Source: SIG440 sp045532055 | GTDB lineage: Bacteria > Bacillota > Clostridia > Monoglobales > Monoglobaceae | Reading direction: 5' to 3' | Length of the DNA stretch: 64,000 nucleotides | NCBI GenBank assembly: GCA_045532055.1 | Contig: JAZSFF010000026.1 | Location: 1-64,000, forward strand | In this document: positions 56,376-64,000 of the stretch, piece by piece | Numbering within the stretch: the stretch's first letter is position 1 | Layout: the number at the start of each line of letters is the position of its first letter | The notes under the pieces: generated by a model | Databases searched by the model: none | Told to the model about the DNA's origin: nothing | The model's input: only the letters and a program-made list of their open reading frames with translations | Program-made: the position numbers and the translations under genes

Positions 56376-57438
56376 TTGTATCCTCCTCAGAAGTTTTTTC
56401 ATCATTCTTTGGTTCCATAACAGCAAGGCTTACCACCAGAATTCCTACAACAGCAAGAACCAGTATGAGACCTCTTATTGCGTCTTTAAGAGCCATAACC
56501 ACCGCTGTAAGACAAAGAATACTTGTCAAAGTATAAAGGATTGCAACTGTCTGCTTTTGTGAAAATCCCATATCAAGCAATCTGTGATGCAGATGTCCGC
56601 GGTCGGGGGACATAATAGACTTGCCAGTGAGGAGTCTGCGAATTATGGCAAACAAAGTATCAAATATTGGAAGTCCCAGTATAAGAACCGGCACTGCAAA
56701 TGATACCAATGCATACATTTTCATGATTCCCTGGATTGATATACAAGCAAGCACAAATCCTAAGAATGTAGAACCTGTATCACCCATAAATATCTTTGCA
56801 GGATTAAAATTATAGGGTAAAAAGCCAAAGCCTGCACCCGCCAATGCCGCTGTTACAATAGCTGCATTGAGATTCTGAGATATGAGAGTGAGCGACAAAA
56901 GAGCCACCGACGCAATAGATGAAACTCCCACCGCAAGGCCATCAAGTCCGTCAATCAGGTTCACCGCATTGGTGACACCTATTATCCAAACCATTGTAAT
57001 AGGTATTGACCACAATCCGAGGTTTATATATACCGGTCCGAACCATTGTGAAAATGGATTGGCAATGTAGGTAATATCAACACCAAAATAAATAACTATT
57101 GCTGCAGCTATAATCTGGAACAAAAGCTTAATCTTGGCACTGAGTTCACGCATATCGTCGACAACACCAACAGTGACGATTATGACTGCACCGATAAGAA
57201 TTCCCATTATTTCACGGTCAATAACCGCAAAGCAAAGTACACTTATAACAAATCCATAGAATATCGCCAGTCCACCAATAAGAGGAATGGGTTTTTTGTG
57301 AATTCGTCTTGAATCCTTTGGAATATCCAAAGCCTTTACTCTGTTTGCCAGAGCAATAACCGTAGGTGTTGAAGCGAATGAAATCAAAAAACCTACAGCA
57401 AGTGCCAGGATAATGAATATACCGCTGTTTGTAAACAT
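56362..57438 (-). CDS. tagO: undecaprenyl-phosphate GlcNAc-1-phosphate transferase (MraY/WecA/TagO family)
   Basis: A 358-residue polytopic membrane enzyme with about 10-11 helices that transfers GlcNAc-1-phosphate to undecaprenyl phosphate. Conserved loops include V-D-D-M-R-E-L-S and N-L-I-D-G-L-D-G-L-A, F-M-G-D-T-G-S and the basic H-L-H-H-R-L. The C-terminal tail is acidic/Lys-rich and overlaps wecB. Pairing with the epimerase fits the TagO role in teichoic acid or teichuronic acid synthesis. Confidence 0.94.
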   Translation of the reverse strand: MFTNSGIFIILALAVGFLISFASTPTVIALANRVKALDIPKDSRRIHKKPIPLIGGLAIFYGFVISVLCFAVIDREIMGILIGAVIIVTVGVVDDMRELSAKIKLLFQIIAAAIVIYFGVDITYIANPFSQWFGPVYINLGLWSIPITMVWIIGVTNAVNLIDGLDGLAVGVSSIASVALLSLTLISQNLNAAIVTAALAGAGFGFLPYNFNPAKIFMGDTGSTFLGFVLACISIQGIMKMYALVSFAVPVLILGLPIFDTLFAIIRRLLTGKSIMSPDRGHLHHRLLDMGFSQKQTVAILYTLTSILCLTAVVMALKDAIRGLILVLAVVGILVVSLAVMEPKNDEKTSEEDTNEKD

Positions 57439-57466
57439 TTTTCTTCAGTCCTTCCTGTATCAATGG

Positions 57467-58480
57467 TTACGGCTGGATAAAGCCAACCTTCCTGTATACC
57501 TTTGATATAGTCTTTCTTGCTGTATAGTTTGCCTGTTCGGCACCACGTTTATAGATTGTTTCCAGATAATCTTTGTTTTTTATAAGGTCATTATGTTTTT
57601 CCTGTATGGGTTTTAATGTTTCAGCAACGGCCTCTGTCACTGCAGATTTAAAGTCACCATAACCCTTACCCTCAAATTCAAGGGTTATCTCTTCCATAGT
57701 CTTTCCGGTAACAGATGCATAAATGCTCATCAGGTTTTCAACGCCCTCTTTGCCCTCACCGCATCGTACCTCGGAACCTGAATCGGTAACTGCTCTCTTT
57801 ATTTTTTTAACAACTGTATCAATTGGGTCAAGGAGCAAAATGTATGAATTTTCATTGGGGTCTGATTTTGACATTTTCTGTTTTGGATCCTGGAGGCTCA
57901 TTATCTTGTTGCCCAGCTTTGGAATATATGGTTCAGGGACTTTGAAGGTATCACTGTATGCATTGTTGAAGCGAATTGCCAAATCCCTTGTCAATTCAAG
58001 GTGCTGTTTCTGGTCTTTTCCCACCGGAACCAAGTCCGCCTGATAAAGCAGAATATCTGCCGCCATCAATGATGGATATGTAAACAGTCCTGCATTGATG
58101 TTGTCGGCATGCTTGCGACTTTTATCCTTGAACTGTGTCATACGAGAGAGTTCGCCCATATAGGTATTGCAATCAAGCACCCAACCAAGCTGTGTGTGTG
58201 CAGGCACATGGGATTGGAAGAATATAGGTTCTTTCTCCCCGTCAAGACCGCAGGCAATGAGAAGTGCCAGAAGATTCATTGCATTCTTTCTCAAAACCGC
58301 AGGTTCCTGTCTCACCGTAATTGAATGGAGATCTGCTATCATATAATAGCTCTCGTATTTATCCTCTTTCTGGAGTTCCACCCAGTTGCGGATTGCCCCT
58401 ACATAATTGCCCAGAGTCATAGCGCCTGAGGGCTGAATTCCGCTGAGTATTCTCTTTTTTGTTTCTGTCTGATTTTCCAT
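57467..58480 (-). CDS. trpS: tryptophan--tRNA ligase
   Basis: A 337-residue class I synthetase. P-S-G-A-M-T-L-G-N-Y carries the HIGH-equivalent near residues 17-26 and K-M-S-K-S-D is near 205. V-G-K-D-Q-K-Q-H-L-E-L-T-R lies between them. ATG 58480 begins the normal N-terminus, 7 bases after the aminotransferase stop; the ribosome site GGGAG is rather distant (about 12 bases). A longer frame would overlap the upstream gene. No T-box leader is possible because the gene is internal to an operon. Confidence 0.95.
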   Translation of the reverse strand: MENQTETKKRILSGIQPSGAMTLGNYVGAIRNWVELQKEDKYESYYMIADLHSITVRQEPAVLRKNAMNLLALLIACGLDGEKEPIFFQSHVPAHTQLGWVLDCNTYMGELSRMTQFKDKSRKHADNINAGLFTYPSLMAADILLYQADLVPVGKDQKQHLELTRDLAIRFNNAYSDTFKVPEPYIPKLGNKIMSLQDPKQKMSKSDPNENSYILLLDPIDTVVKKIKRAVTDSGSEVRCGEGKEGVENLMSIYASVTGKTMEEITLEFEGKGYGDFKSAVTEAVAETLKPIQEKHNDLIKNKDYLETIYKRGAEQANYTARKTISKVYRKVGFIQP

Positions 58481-58487
58481 ATCAATC

Positions 58488-59684
58488 TCACACTCCCATA
58501 AATGTGTGTAATACTTCGCCAAGGGCCTTTATGCCCTTTTCTATATCCTCTTCCGATGCTGTTGAATAGTTCATGCGGAACGTACTATACGTTGCCTTGT
58601 CATCGATCATGCAAGATGTTCCCGGAACAAATGCCACATTCTTTTCAAGGGCTTTTTTCATAAGTTCCTTGCTGTCATAACCCTCTGGCATTGTACAGTA
58701 AAGGAACAATCCGCCCTCAGGACAAGTATGTTCCACCTCTGCCGGGAAGTACTTATCCATACAATCCATCATCAGCTTACACTTTTTGCCGTAAGCCTTG
58801 CGAAGTTTTGCAATATGCTCATCTATTGAATAACGAGTCACAAATTCATAAGCAATCATCTGTGACAGAACATTTGTGTGTACGTCCTCAGTCTGCTTGC
58901 AGATAATCATTCTTTCCAGAAGCGGTGCCGGTGCAGATGTGAAACCAAGACGCATACCAGGTGCCAGAATCTTGGAGAATGACCCAAAATATATAACTCT
59001 TCCGTTTGTGTCAAGGGATTTGAGTGTAGGTATCTCCTCACCGCTGAAACGAAGTTCACCGTATGGGTTATCCTCATAAATAAGGAAATCATATTTTTCG
59101 GCAAGTTCAAGAATCTTCTTGCGTTTTTCAAGAGAAATAGTAATTCCTGACGGGTTCTGGAACGTGGAAATGGTATAAAGAAGTTTTACATTTTTATGTT
59201 CTTTCAATGTTTCCTCCAGTTTTTCTGTATCAATGCCGTCAGACAACACGGGGACTCCATAAAGCTGTGCATTGTATGAGCGGAAACAGTTGAGACCCCC
59301 AATAAAGCTGGGTTCTTCACATATAACTCCGTCCCCTGCATTTATGAGCGCCTTGGTTGCAAGGTCGATACCCTGCTGTCCACCGCTTACTATAATCACA
59401 TCTTCATCTTCTGTAAGAACGCCCTGACTCACCAATCTATTCTTTGTCCATTCTCTAAGAGGAGCATAGCCCTCTGTTATACCATACTGAAGTGCAGTAT
59501 TGCCCTGAGTTTCAAGAATTTCCTTAGCAATTTGGGCAAATTCCGATTTTGGAAACAAAGCAGGGTCCGGTGCACCACCGGCAAAACTGATGATTCCCGG
59601 TTTCGCAAGAAGTTTGAAAATTTCTCTTATGGCAGATGCCTCCAGATGTTTTACTCTGTCTGAAAACTTTGTTGTAATATCCAT
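58488..59684 (-). CDS. PLP-dependent aminotransferase, class I/II (2-aminoadipate/MocR-like type)
   Basis: A 398-residue fold-type I aminotransferase. I-I-S-F-A-G-G-A-P-D-P-A-L-F-P near 30-45, S-G-G-Q-Q-G near 100, N-P-S-G near 173, Y-E-D-N-P-Y and the PLP-lysine segment G-S-F-S-K-I-L-A-P-G-M-R-L-G near 234-247 mark the LysN/aromatic-aminotransferase-like branch. No winged-helix domain is present, so it is an enzyme rather than a MocR regulator. The amino acid used cannot be decided; aromatic, branched-chain or 2-aminoadipate are all possible. It lies between gltX and trpS in a compact run. Confidence 0.9.
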   Translation of the reverse strand: MDITTKFSDRVKHLEASAIREIFKLLAKPGIISFAGGAPDPALFPKSEFAQIAKEILETQGNTALQYGITEGYAPLREWTKNRLVSQGVLTEDEDVIIVSGGQQGIDLATKALINAGDGVICEEPSFIGGLNCFRSYNAQLYGVPVLSDGIDTEKLEETLKEHKNVKLLYTISTFQNPSGITISLEKRKKILELAEKYDFLIYEDNPYGELRFSGEEIPTLKSLDTNGRVIYFGSFSKILAPGMRLGFTSAPAPLLERMIICKQTEDVHTNVLSQMIAYEFVTRYSIDEHIAKLRKAYGKKCKLMMDCMDKYFPAEVEHTCPEGGLFLYCTMPEGYDSKELMKKALEKNVAFVPGTSCMIDDKATYSTFRMNYSTASEEDIEKGIKALGEVLHTFMGV

Positions 59685-59708
59685 TTTAATCTCAATCCAA
59701 TCTGATTT

Positions 59709-61166
59709 TTATTTTGAAAGCTGTTCAATGCCTGATTTGATGCGTCGAATTGTTTCGTCCTTACCCAAAATATATGCAAGTTCAACACCGCCACCGGGAG
59801 TAAACGCTTTGCCTGATACAGCAACACGAACCGGCCACAGGATTCTACCATTTTTAAGTTCCAGTTTCTCAACCAAAGCGATGAGTTCATCATGTATATT
59901 CTCTTTGGTCCAGTCACCAATACCCTCCAAAACAGGAAGAACATGTTCCAATGCCTCCAGAGAATTTTCGGGATTGGTCTTCATCTTTTTGTGCGTATAA
60001 AGCTCGTTGTCGTACTCAGGAAGATTGTCAAAGAAGTCCACCTGTTCGGGAATATCAGAAAGTTTCTCGCATCTGGGTTGCAACAGTTCCGAAACCTCTT
60101 TCAAATCAATATCTTTGTTTGTAATAACACCCTCATAATAAGGAAGTGCCAATTTGTGGAATTCTTCTGGGGCGAGTTCTCTGATATATTCACCGTTGAG
60201 CCATGCAAGTTTTTTCTCGTCAAAAATTGCAGGTGATTTGCTTATGCCCTTGACATCAAAGGCTTCTATAAGTTCGTCCATGGTGAACTTTTCACGTTCA
60301 TCCCCGGGCGCCCAGCCAAGAAGTGCGATATAATTTACTATTGCCTCTTTGAGATAACCTTTGGCAATAAAATCCTCATATGATGCATCACCATGACGCT
60401 TTGAAAGTTTGTTGTTGGCATCTTTCATAACAGGTGACACGTGAATATACTTGGGGATTTCCCAACCAAATGCATCATACAAAAGATTGTATTTAGGGGT
60501 TGAAGAAAGATACTCGCTTCCTCTTATTATATGAGTAATATTCATGAGATGGTCATCAATAACATTTGCAAAGTTGTAGGTTGGGAGTCCATCAGCCTTG
60601 AGAAGAACATTGTCATCAAGGATTGCATTCTCCACAGAAATCTCACCAAACACCTCATCCTGAAAAGTTGTCTTTCCGTACTTTGGCATTTTCTGGCGGA
60701 TTACATAGGGCACACCTGCCTTAATCTTTTCTTCGATTTCTTCTTTTGAAAGTTTGCTGCACAGTCCGTCATACTTGGTGGGAACTTTCATCACAGTCTG
60801 ACGCTGACGCAAATCTTCAAGACGTTCTTTGTCGCAGAAACAGTAATATGCATGACCCAGTTCCACAAGCTTTTCAGCATATTCCTTATATATATTTCGT
60901 CTTTCGCTCTGGATATACGGACCGTAGTCACCGCCCACATCAGGACCCTCATCGTGGATAAGGCCTGTGTCCTTCATTGTTCTGTATATCACATCAACTG
61001 CACCGTCAACATATCTTTCCTGGTCGGTATCCTCAATTCTGAGAATGAACTTACCATTCTTGGACTTGGTGAGAAGATATGCATAAAGAGCTGTTCTCAA
61101 GTTGCCTATATGCATATACCCTGTTGGACTTGGTGCAAATCGTGTTCTCACTTCATTTGTGCTCAT
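59709..61166 (-). CDS. gltX: glutamate--tRNA ligase
   Basis: A 485-residue class I synthetase. P-S-P-T-G-Y-M-H-I-G-N-L (about 12-23) carries HIGH and N-N-K-L-S-K-R-H-G-D (about 250-259) carries KMSKS. The C-terminal helical anticodon-binding domain is intact. ATG 61166 follows GGAGGAA. In the absence of a seen GlnRS, such enzymes may also charge tRNA-Gln with amidation, but that cannot be decided here. It lies 16 bases from hpt in the same operon. Confidence 0.95.
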   Translation of the reverse strand: MSTNEVRTRFAPSPTGYMHIGNLRTALYAYLLTKSKNGKFILRIEDTDQERYVDGAVDVIYRTMKDTGLIHDEGPDVGGDYGPYIQSERRNIYKEYAEKLVELGHAYYCFCDKERLEDLRQRQTVMKVPTKYDGLCSKLSKEEIEEKIKAGVPYVIRQKMPKYGKTTFQDEVFGEISVENAILDDNVLLKADGLPTYNFANVIDDHLMNITHIIRGSEYLSSTPKYNLLYDAFGWEIPKYIHVSPVMKDANNKLSKRHGDASYEDFIAKGYLKEAIVNYIALLGWAPGDEREKFTMDELIEAFDVKGISKSPAIFDEKKLAWLNGEYIRELAPEEFHKLALPYYEGVITNKDIDLKEVSELLQPRCEKLSDIPEQVDFFDNLPEYDNELYTHKKMKTNPENSLEALEHVLPVLEGIGDWTKENIHDELIALVEKLELKNGRILWPVRVAVSGKAFTPGGGVELAYILGKDETIRRIKSGIEQLSK

Positions 61167-61182
61167 TTTAAAATTCCTCCAA

Positions 61183-61701
61183 TTACTGTTCTATGTAACC
61201 TATGTAAGGCAGATTTCTGTATTGTTCGGCATAGTCAAGGCCATAACCGATTACAAATTCATCCGGGATTTCAAAGCCCAGATAGTCAATTTCAATTTCA
61301 TACTCCCTGCGGCTGGGCTTGCTGAGGCAGGAACAAAGTTTAAGGCTCTTTGGCCCTCTCTCTTCAAGAAGTTTAAGTACCTCACGCATTGTATAACCGC
61401 TGTCGATGATATCCTCTACAATCAGAACATTTTCACCTTTGATATCTTTTTCAATATCCTTGGTTATTTTAACTTCTCCCGATGTTTTAGTTCCAGAACC
61501 ATAGCTTTCTGCTTTTAAGAAGTACACCTCAGTATCAACTGTGAGTTTTTTTATCAAATCGCTCATGAACATAAATGCACCCTTCAAAACACCCACCACA
61601 ATCAATTTCTGACCATGGTACTCCCTGTTTAATTCATCAGCAATCTCTGTGAGTCTTGCCTCAATTCTTTTTTCATCAATCAGTACTTTATGCTCCCTCA
61701 T
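61183..61701 (-). CDS. hpt: hypoxanthine phosphoribosyltransferase
   Basis: A 172-residue purine salvage enzyme making IMP/GMP from hypoxanthine/guanine and PRPP. The PRPP motif V-L-I-V-E-D-I-I-D-S-G-Y-T (about 95-107) and L-K-G-A-F-M-F near 43 are clear. It overlaps tilS by 14 bases. The pair tilS-hpt is conserved in Firmicutes, which supports both. Confidence 0.95.
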   Translation of the reverse strand: MREHKVLIDEKRIEARLTEIADELNREYHGQKLIVVGVLKGAFMFMSDLIKKLTVDTEVYFLKAESYGSGTKTSGEVKITKDIEKDIKGENVLIVEDIIDSGYTMREVLKLLEERGPKSLKLCSCLSKPSRREYEIEIDYLGFEIPDEFVIGYGLDYAEQYRNLPYIGYIEQ

Positions 61702-63097
61702 ATTCTACCACCAAAATCCTTTCTGTGTCTTTTGTAACTTTATACTTTTCGCTGACGCGTCCCCCCACAATCGCCAGAACTTCACTCCCCGTACAAAGCA
61801 AAGGAATTCTGTCTCTGTCCTGTCTTGGAATTTTTGCATCAATCAGTATATTCTTGATTTTTTTTGTTCTGCCATCAGCAAAATATACCATTCTATCACC
61901 GCTGCGACGGCTTCTTAAAAACAATTTGCCGTCTGATATCAAGTCATAACTTAATCCAATCTCGTTGACCTTGCATTTATAATCATTTGTTTCAAGCCTG
62001 AAAGAAATATTTCTTCCAATCAAATCAACAAACACTTTTTCGGGAACCAAAATCTCTGTAAAAAAGGCATCACCCTCTGCGGTAACAGTTTTTTCAGTAC
62101 AGTCTCTTTCAAAGGCAAGCCAACCATATTGAATCCTTGCTTTAAGACCATCAGGAAGTGACAGTTCTGCACCTGTTTCTTTTTTCAAAAGGTCGAATAT
62201 ATCATCAACATGCTTCTTTTCAAGATGTACACCCCTCTGGGCTTCGTCTGCCGCAATTCTTATTACGCGAGCAATTATTGCTCTGTCCGCCATACACAGG
62301 CTTTCTGTGTGGAGTGCGATTGGTTTGCCTTGTGGCAAAGGACTTTTTAGTCTGTCATAAAGACGCCTTGCATAGGAATTTAAGAACTCCGAGTCTTCTT
62401 TTGCATTTTCTGCAAGTCTGCATAAGCTGTCCATCACCTTGTTGTTAAATTCCTCTTCCAGATATGGAATCAGTTTGTTTCTTATTTTGTTTCGTGTATA
62501 GTCATTGTCGGAATTTGTTGCATCTGTGCAAAAATCCAGTTTGTTTTCTTTGCAATACTCTTCTATTTCAAGCCTTGATACATCCAGCAGGGGTCTTATA
62601 ATACCATCCTCACGCTCGTAGGATATACCACCCAGTCCGTCAATACCCGTGCCCCTTAAAATCCTCATAAGCACAGTCTCTGCATTATCGTTTTTGTTGT
62701 GAGCTGTTGCGGTTTTGGTTATTCGGTATCTCTGGGACAATTCATCAAAAAACTCATATCTGGCAAATCTGCCCGCCTCTTCCAAAGTCATCTTTTTTTC
62801 TCCGGCAAGAGCCTCAACATCCACCGATTTTGTAAAAACCGGTATCCCAAGTCTGCCGCAAAGTTCTATCACAAATCTTTCATCTGCATCGGCTGCCTCA
62901 CCTCTCAAGTTATGGTTGAGATGGGCACAATAAACATCAAAGCCAATAATGTCTTTAAGACGAGTTAAAACATGGAGCATACACACGGAATCCGCTCCGC
63001 CTGAAACTGCGGCTAATATTCTGTCGCCTTTATTTATCATCTTTTTTTCAAAAATAGTTTCTGAAACCACTTGAAAAACCGATTTATCCCTATTCAC
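61688..63097 (-). CDS. tilS: tRNA(Ile)-lysidine synthase
   Basis: A 469-residue ATP-pyrophosphatase-family enzyme that converts C34 of tRNA-Ile(CAU) to lysidine, so that it reads AUA. The PP-loop S-G-G-A-D-S lies near residue 33, followed by H-L-N-H and the C-terminal substrate-binding domains. GTG 63097 is preferred because GGAG sits 8 bases upstream; GTG 63106 overlaps that site. With this start it overlaps dnaB by 8 bases. Neighbours: dnaB upstream, hpt downstream with a 14-base overlap, so translation is coupled along the run. Confidence 0.93.
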   Translation of the reverse strand: MNRDKSVFQVVSETIFEKKMINKGDRILAAVSGGADSVCMLHVLTRLKDIIGFDVYCAHLNHNLRGEAADADERFVIELCGRLGIPVFTKSVDVEALAGEKKMTLEEAGRFARYEFFDELSQRYRITKTATAHNKNDNAETVLMRILRGTGIDGLGGISYEREDGIIRPLLDVSRLEIEEYCKENKLDFCTDATNSDNDYTRNKIRNKLIPYLEEEFNNKVMDSLCRLAENAKEDSEFLNSYARRLYDRLKSPLPQGKPIALHTESLCMADRAIIARVIRIAADEAQRGVHLEKKHVDDIFDLLKKETGAELSLPDGLKARIQYGWLAFERDCTEKTVTAEGDAFFTEILVPEKVFVDLIGRNISFRLETNDYKCKVNEIGLSYDLISDGKLFLRSRRSGDRMVYFADGRTKKIKNILIDAKIPRQDRDRIPLLCTGSEVLAIVGGRVSEKYKVTKDTERILVVEYEGA

Positions 63098-64000
63098 GAC
63101 TTCCACTCCAATTAGAAAATTTTGTAAACTCTCCCAACCAAGTCAGGTATTCATAACCCGTCTCACCATTTCTGTGCTTTGCAAAAATACACTTTGTGCG
63201 GTTAGGTTCCTCCGCCTCTTCGTTGTATGCACCCTCTCTGTAAAGGAACATAACCATATCTGCATCCTGCTCAATTGCACCGGATTCACGAAGGTCGCTG
63301 AGCCTTGGTTCTTTCACGTCACGGCTTTCAACCGAACGATTGAGCTGTGACAAAGCAATAACCGGAATCTTCAAATCATTTGCCATAATCTTGAGTGCAC
63401 GGGAAATATCCGAAATTTCCTGCTGTCTGTTGCTCTGGCCCTTAGAGTTGCCGCCGCTTATAAGCTGTATATAGTCAATCACCACAAGACCCAGATTTTT
63501 CTCAAGTTTCAGTTTTCGACATCTTGAAACTATCTCTGAAACAGTTATGGAAGATGTATCATCAATATAAATTTCAGAATGGTCAAAAAGTTCAAGTGCT
63601 TCGCCTATCTTCTCCCACTCTTCATCCTTTATGTTACCTTTTTTCAAACTTTCCGAGCTTATCATCGTTTCGCTTGAAAGCATACGGTTCGCAATCTGAA
63701 CACCCGGCATCTCAAGATTGAATATAGCAACGGTTGTACCTGTGCCAAGTGCCGCATTCAGTGCGATGTTCAAAGCAAAGCTTGTCTTACCCATACCCGG
63801 ACGGGCAGCAATCAAAACAAGTTCCGAACCATGGAGGCCTGCTGTACGCTTGTCAATATCTATAAATCCCGTGGATATACCTGTTATATCCCCCTCGTTT
63901 TCTGAGAGTTTGGACAAATTCTCAACGCTCTGTCCAAGATATGTTTTAAGGTGAACAGGACCCTTTGAGCTACGTTCCTGAGAAAGGTCAATGAATGCCT
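63090..64000 (-). CDS. dnaB: replicative DNA helicase DnaB (partial, start outside window)
   Basis: The C-terminal 302 or so residues of the hexameric replicative helicase; the frame stays open to the window edge, so the N-terminal part lies beyond 64000. Visible parts are the linker end (G-D-I-T-G-I-S-T-G-F), Walker A R-P-G-M-G-K-T-S, Walker B L-V-V-I-D-Y-I-Q-L, S-Q-L-N-R-S-V-E and the arginine-finger region D-L-R-E-S-G-A-I-E-Q-D-A-D. No intein is seen in the visible part. It overlaps the tilS start by 8 bases. Confidence 0.95.
   Translation of the reverse strand, partial: AFIDLSQERSSKGPVHLKTYLGQSVENLSKLSENEGDITGISTGFIDIDKRTAGLHGSELVLIAARPGMGKTSFALNIALNAALGTGTTVAIFNLEMPGVQIANRMLSSETMISSESLKKGNIKDEEWEKIGEALELFDHSEIYIDDTSSITVSEIVSRCRKLKLEKNLGLVVIDYIQLISGGNSKGQSNRQQEISDISRALKIMANDLKIPVIALSQLNRSVESRDVKEPRLSDLRESGAIEQDADMVMFLYREGAYNEEAEEPNRTKCIFAKHRNGETGYEYLTWLGEFTKFSNWSGSRE

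Overview
This 64 kb window is chromosomal DNA of an anaerobic, probably spore-forming member of the Clostridia (Firmicutes). Supporting signs: moderately AT-rich sequence; strong AGGAGG-type ribosome sites with frequent TTG and GTG starts; consensus sigma-A promoters; sporulation and cell-wall genes (SpoIID-like, DacF-like, SpoVB-like); RNase Y, MazG/RqcP, YmdB and ClpE; and a trimeric electron-bifurcating-type [FeFe] hydrogenase with HydE and HydG. I see no IS element, prophage or CRISPR array. Mobile-type DNA is limited to one MITE-like repeat.

Layout. 1-2.9 kb (+): hemolysin-III membrane protein, patatin-like lipase, D,D-carboxypeptidase. 2.9-7.9 kb (-): lysine block asd-dapA-dapB, followed by an NhaC-family transporter behind its own promoter and a lysine riboswitch. 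8-15.2 kb (+): spoIID-like, queA, tgt, yajC, TIGR04086-type membrane protein, secD, secF. 15.2-21.2 kb (-): an SLH-domain surface protein and an LplABC-type sugar ABC importer without an ATPase. 21.4-29.9 kb (-): hydABC with accessory Fe-S and ATPase proteins, preceded by a signalling-like module (DRTGG protein, RsbW-like ATPase, sensory-type hydrogenase, second DRTGG protein, PHP phosphoesterase). 29.9-39.8 kb (-): dinB, a peptide-binding lipoprotein, pgeF, ymdB, a zinc-ribbon membrane protein, rny, rqcP, mazG, a SpoVB-like flippase and a small membrane protein. 40-45.5 kb: small DUF6514-like protein (+), EF-G paralogue (-), a divergent pair of unknown proteins, and a structured leader RNA in front of a 75-residue protein. 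45.5-51.2 kb: ileS (-) and clpE (+). 51.3-55.2 kb (+): five tRNA genes, then a structured leader and the hydrogenase-maturation operon TM1266-like-hydE-hydG, then a Dabb protein. 55.2-64 kb (-): a compact run dnaB-tilS-hpt-gltX-aminotransferase-trpS-tagO-wecB.

How the parts fit. The hydrogenase (HydA/B/C), two of its three H-cluster maturases (HydE, HydG; HydF is not here) and a sensory-type hydrogenase module all lie in this window, so H2 metabolism and its control dominate it. The most interesting unexplained elements are RNA leaders. The hydE/hydG operon begins with a leader that can fold either into an intrinsic terminator or into a competing antiterminator. The 75-residue protein at 45073 has a second leader of the same logic with a long upstream hairpin. 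I recognise neither as a known riboswitch class. The lysine riboswitch in front of the NhaC-family gene is a recognisable known class and predicts that this transporter handles lysine.
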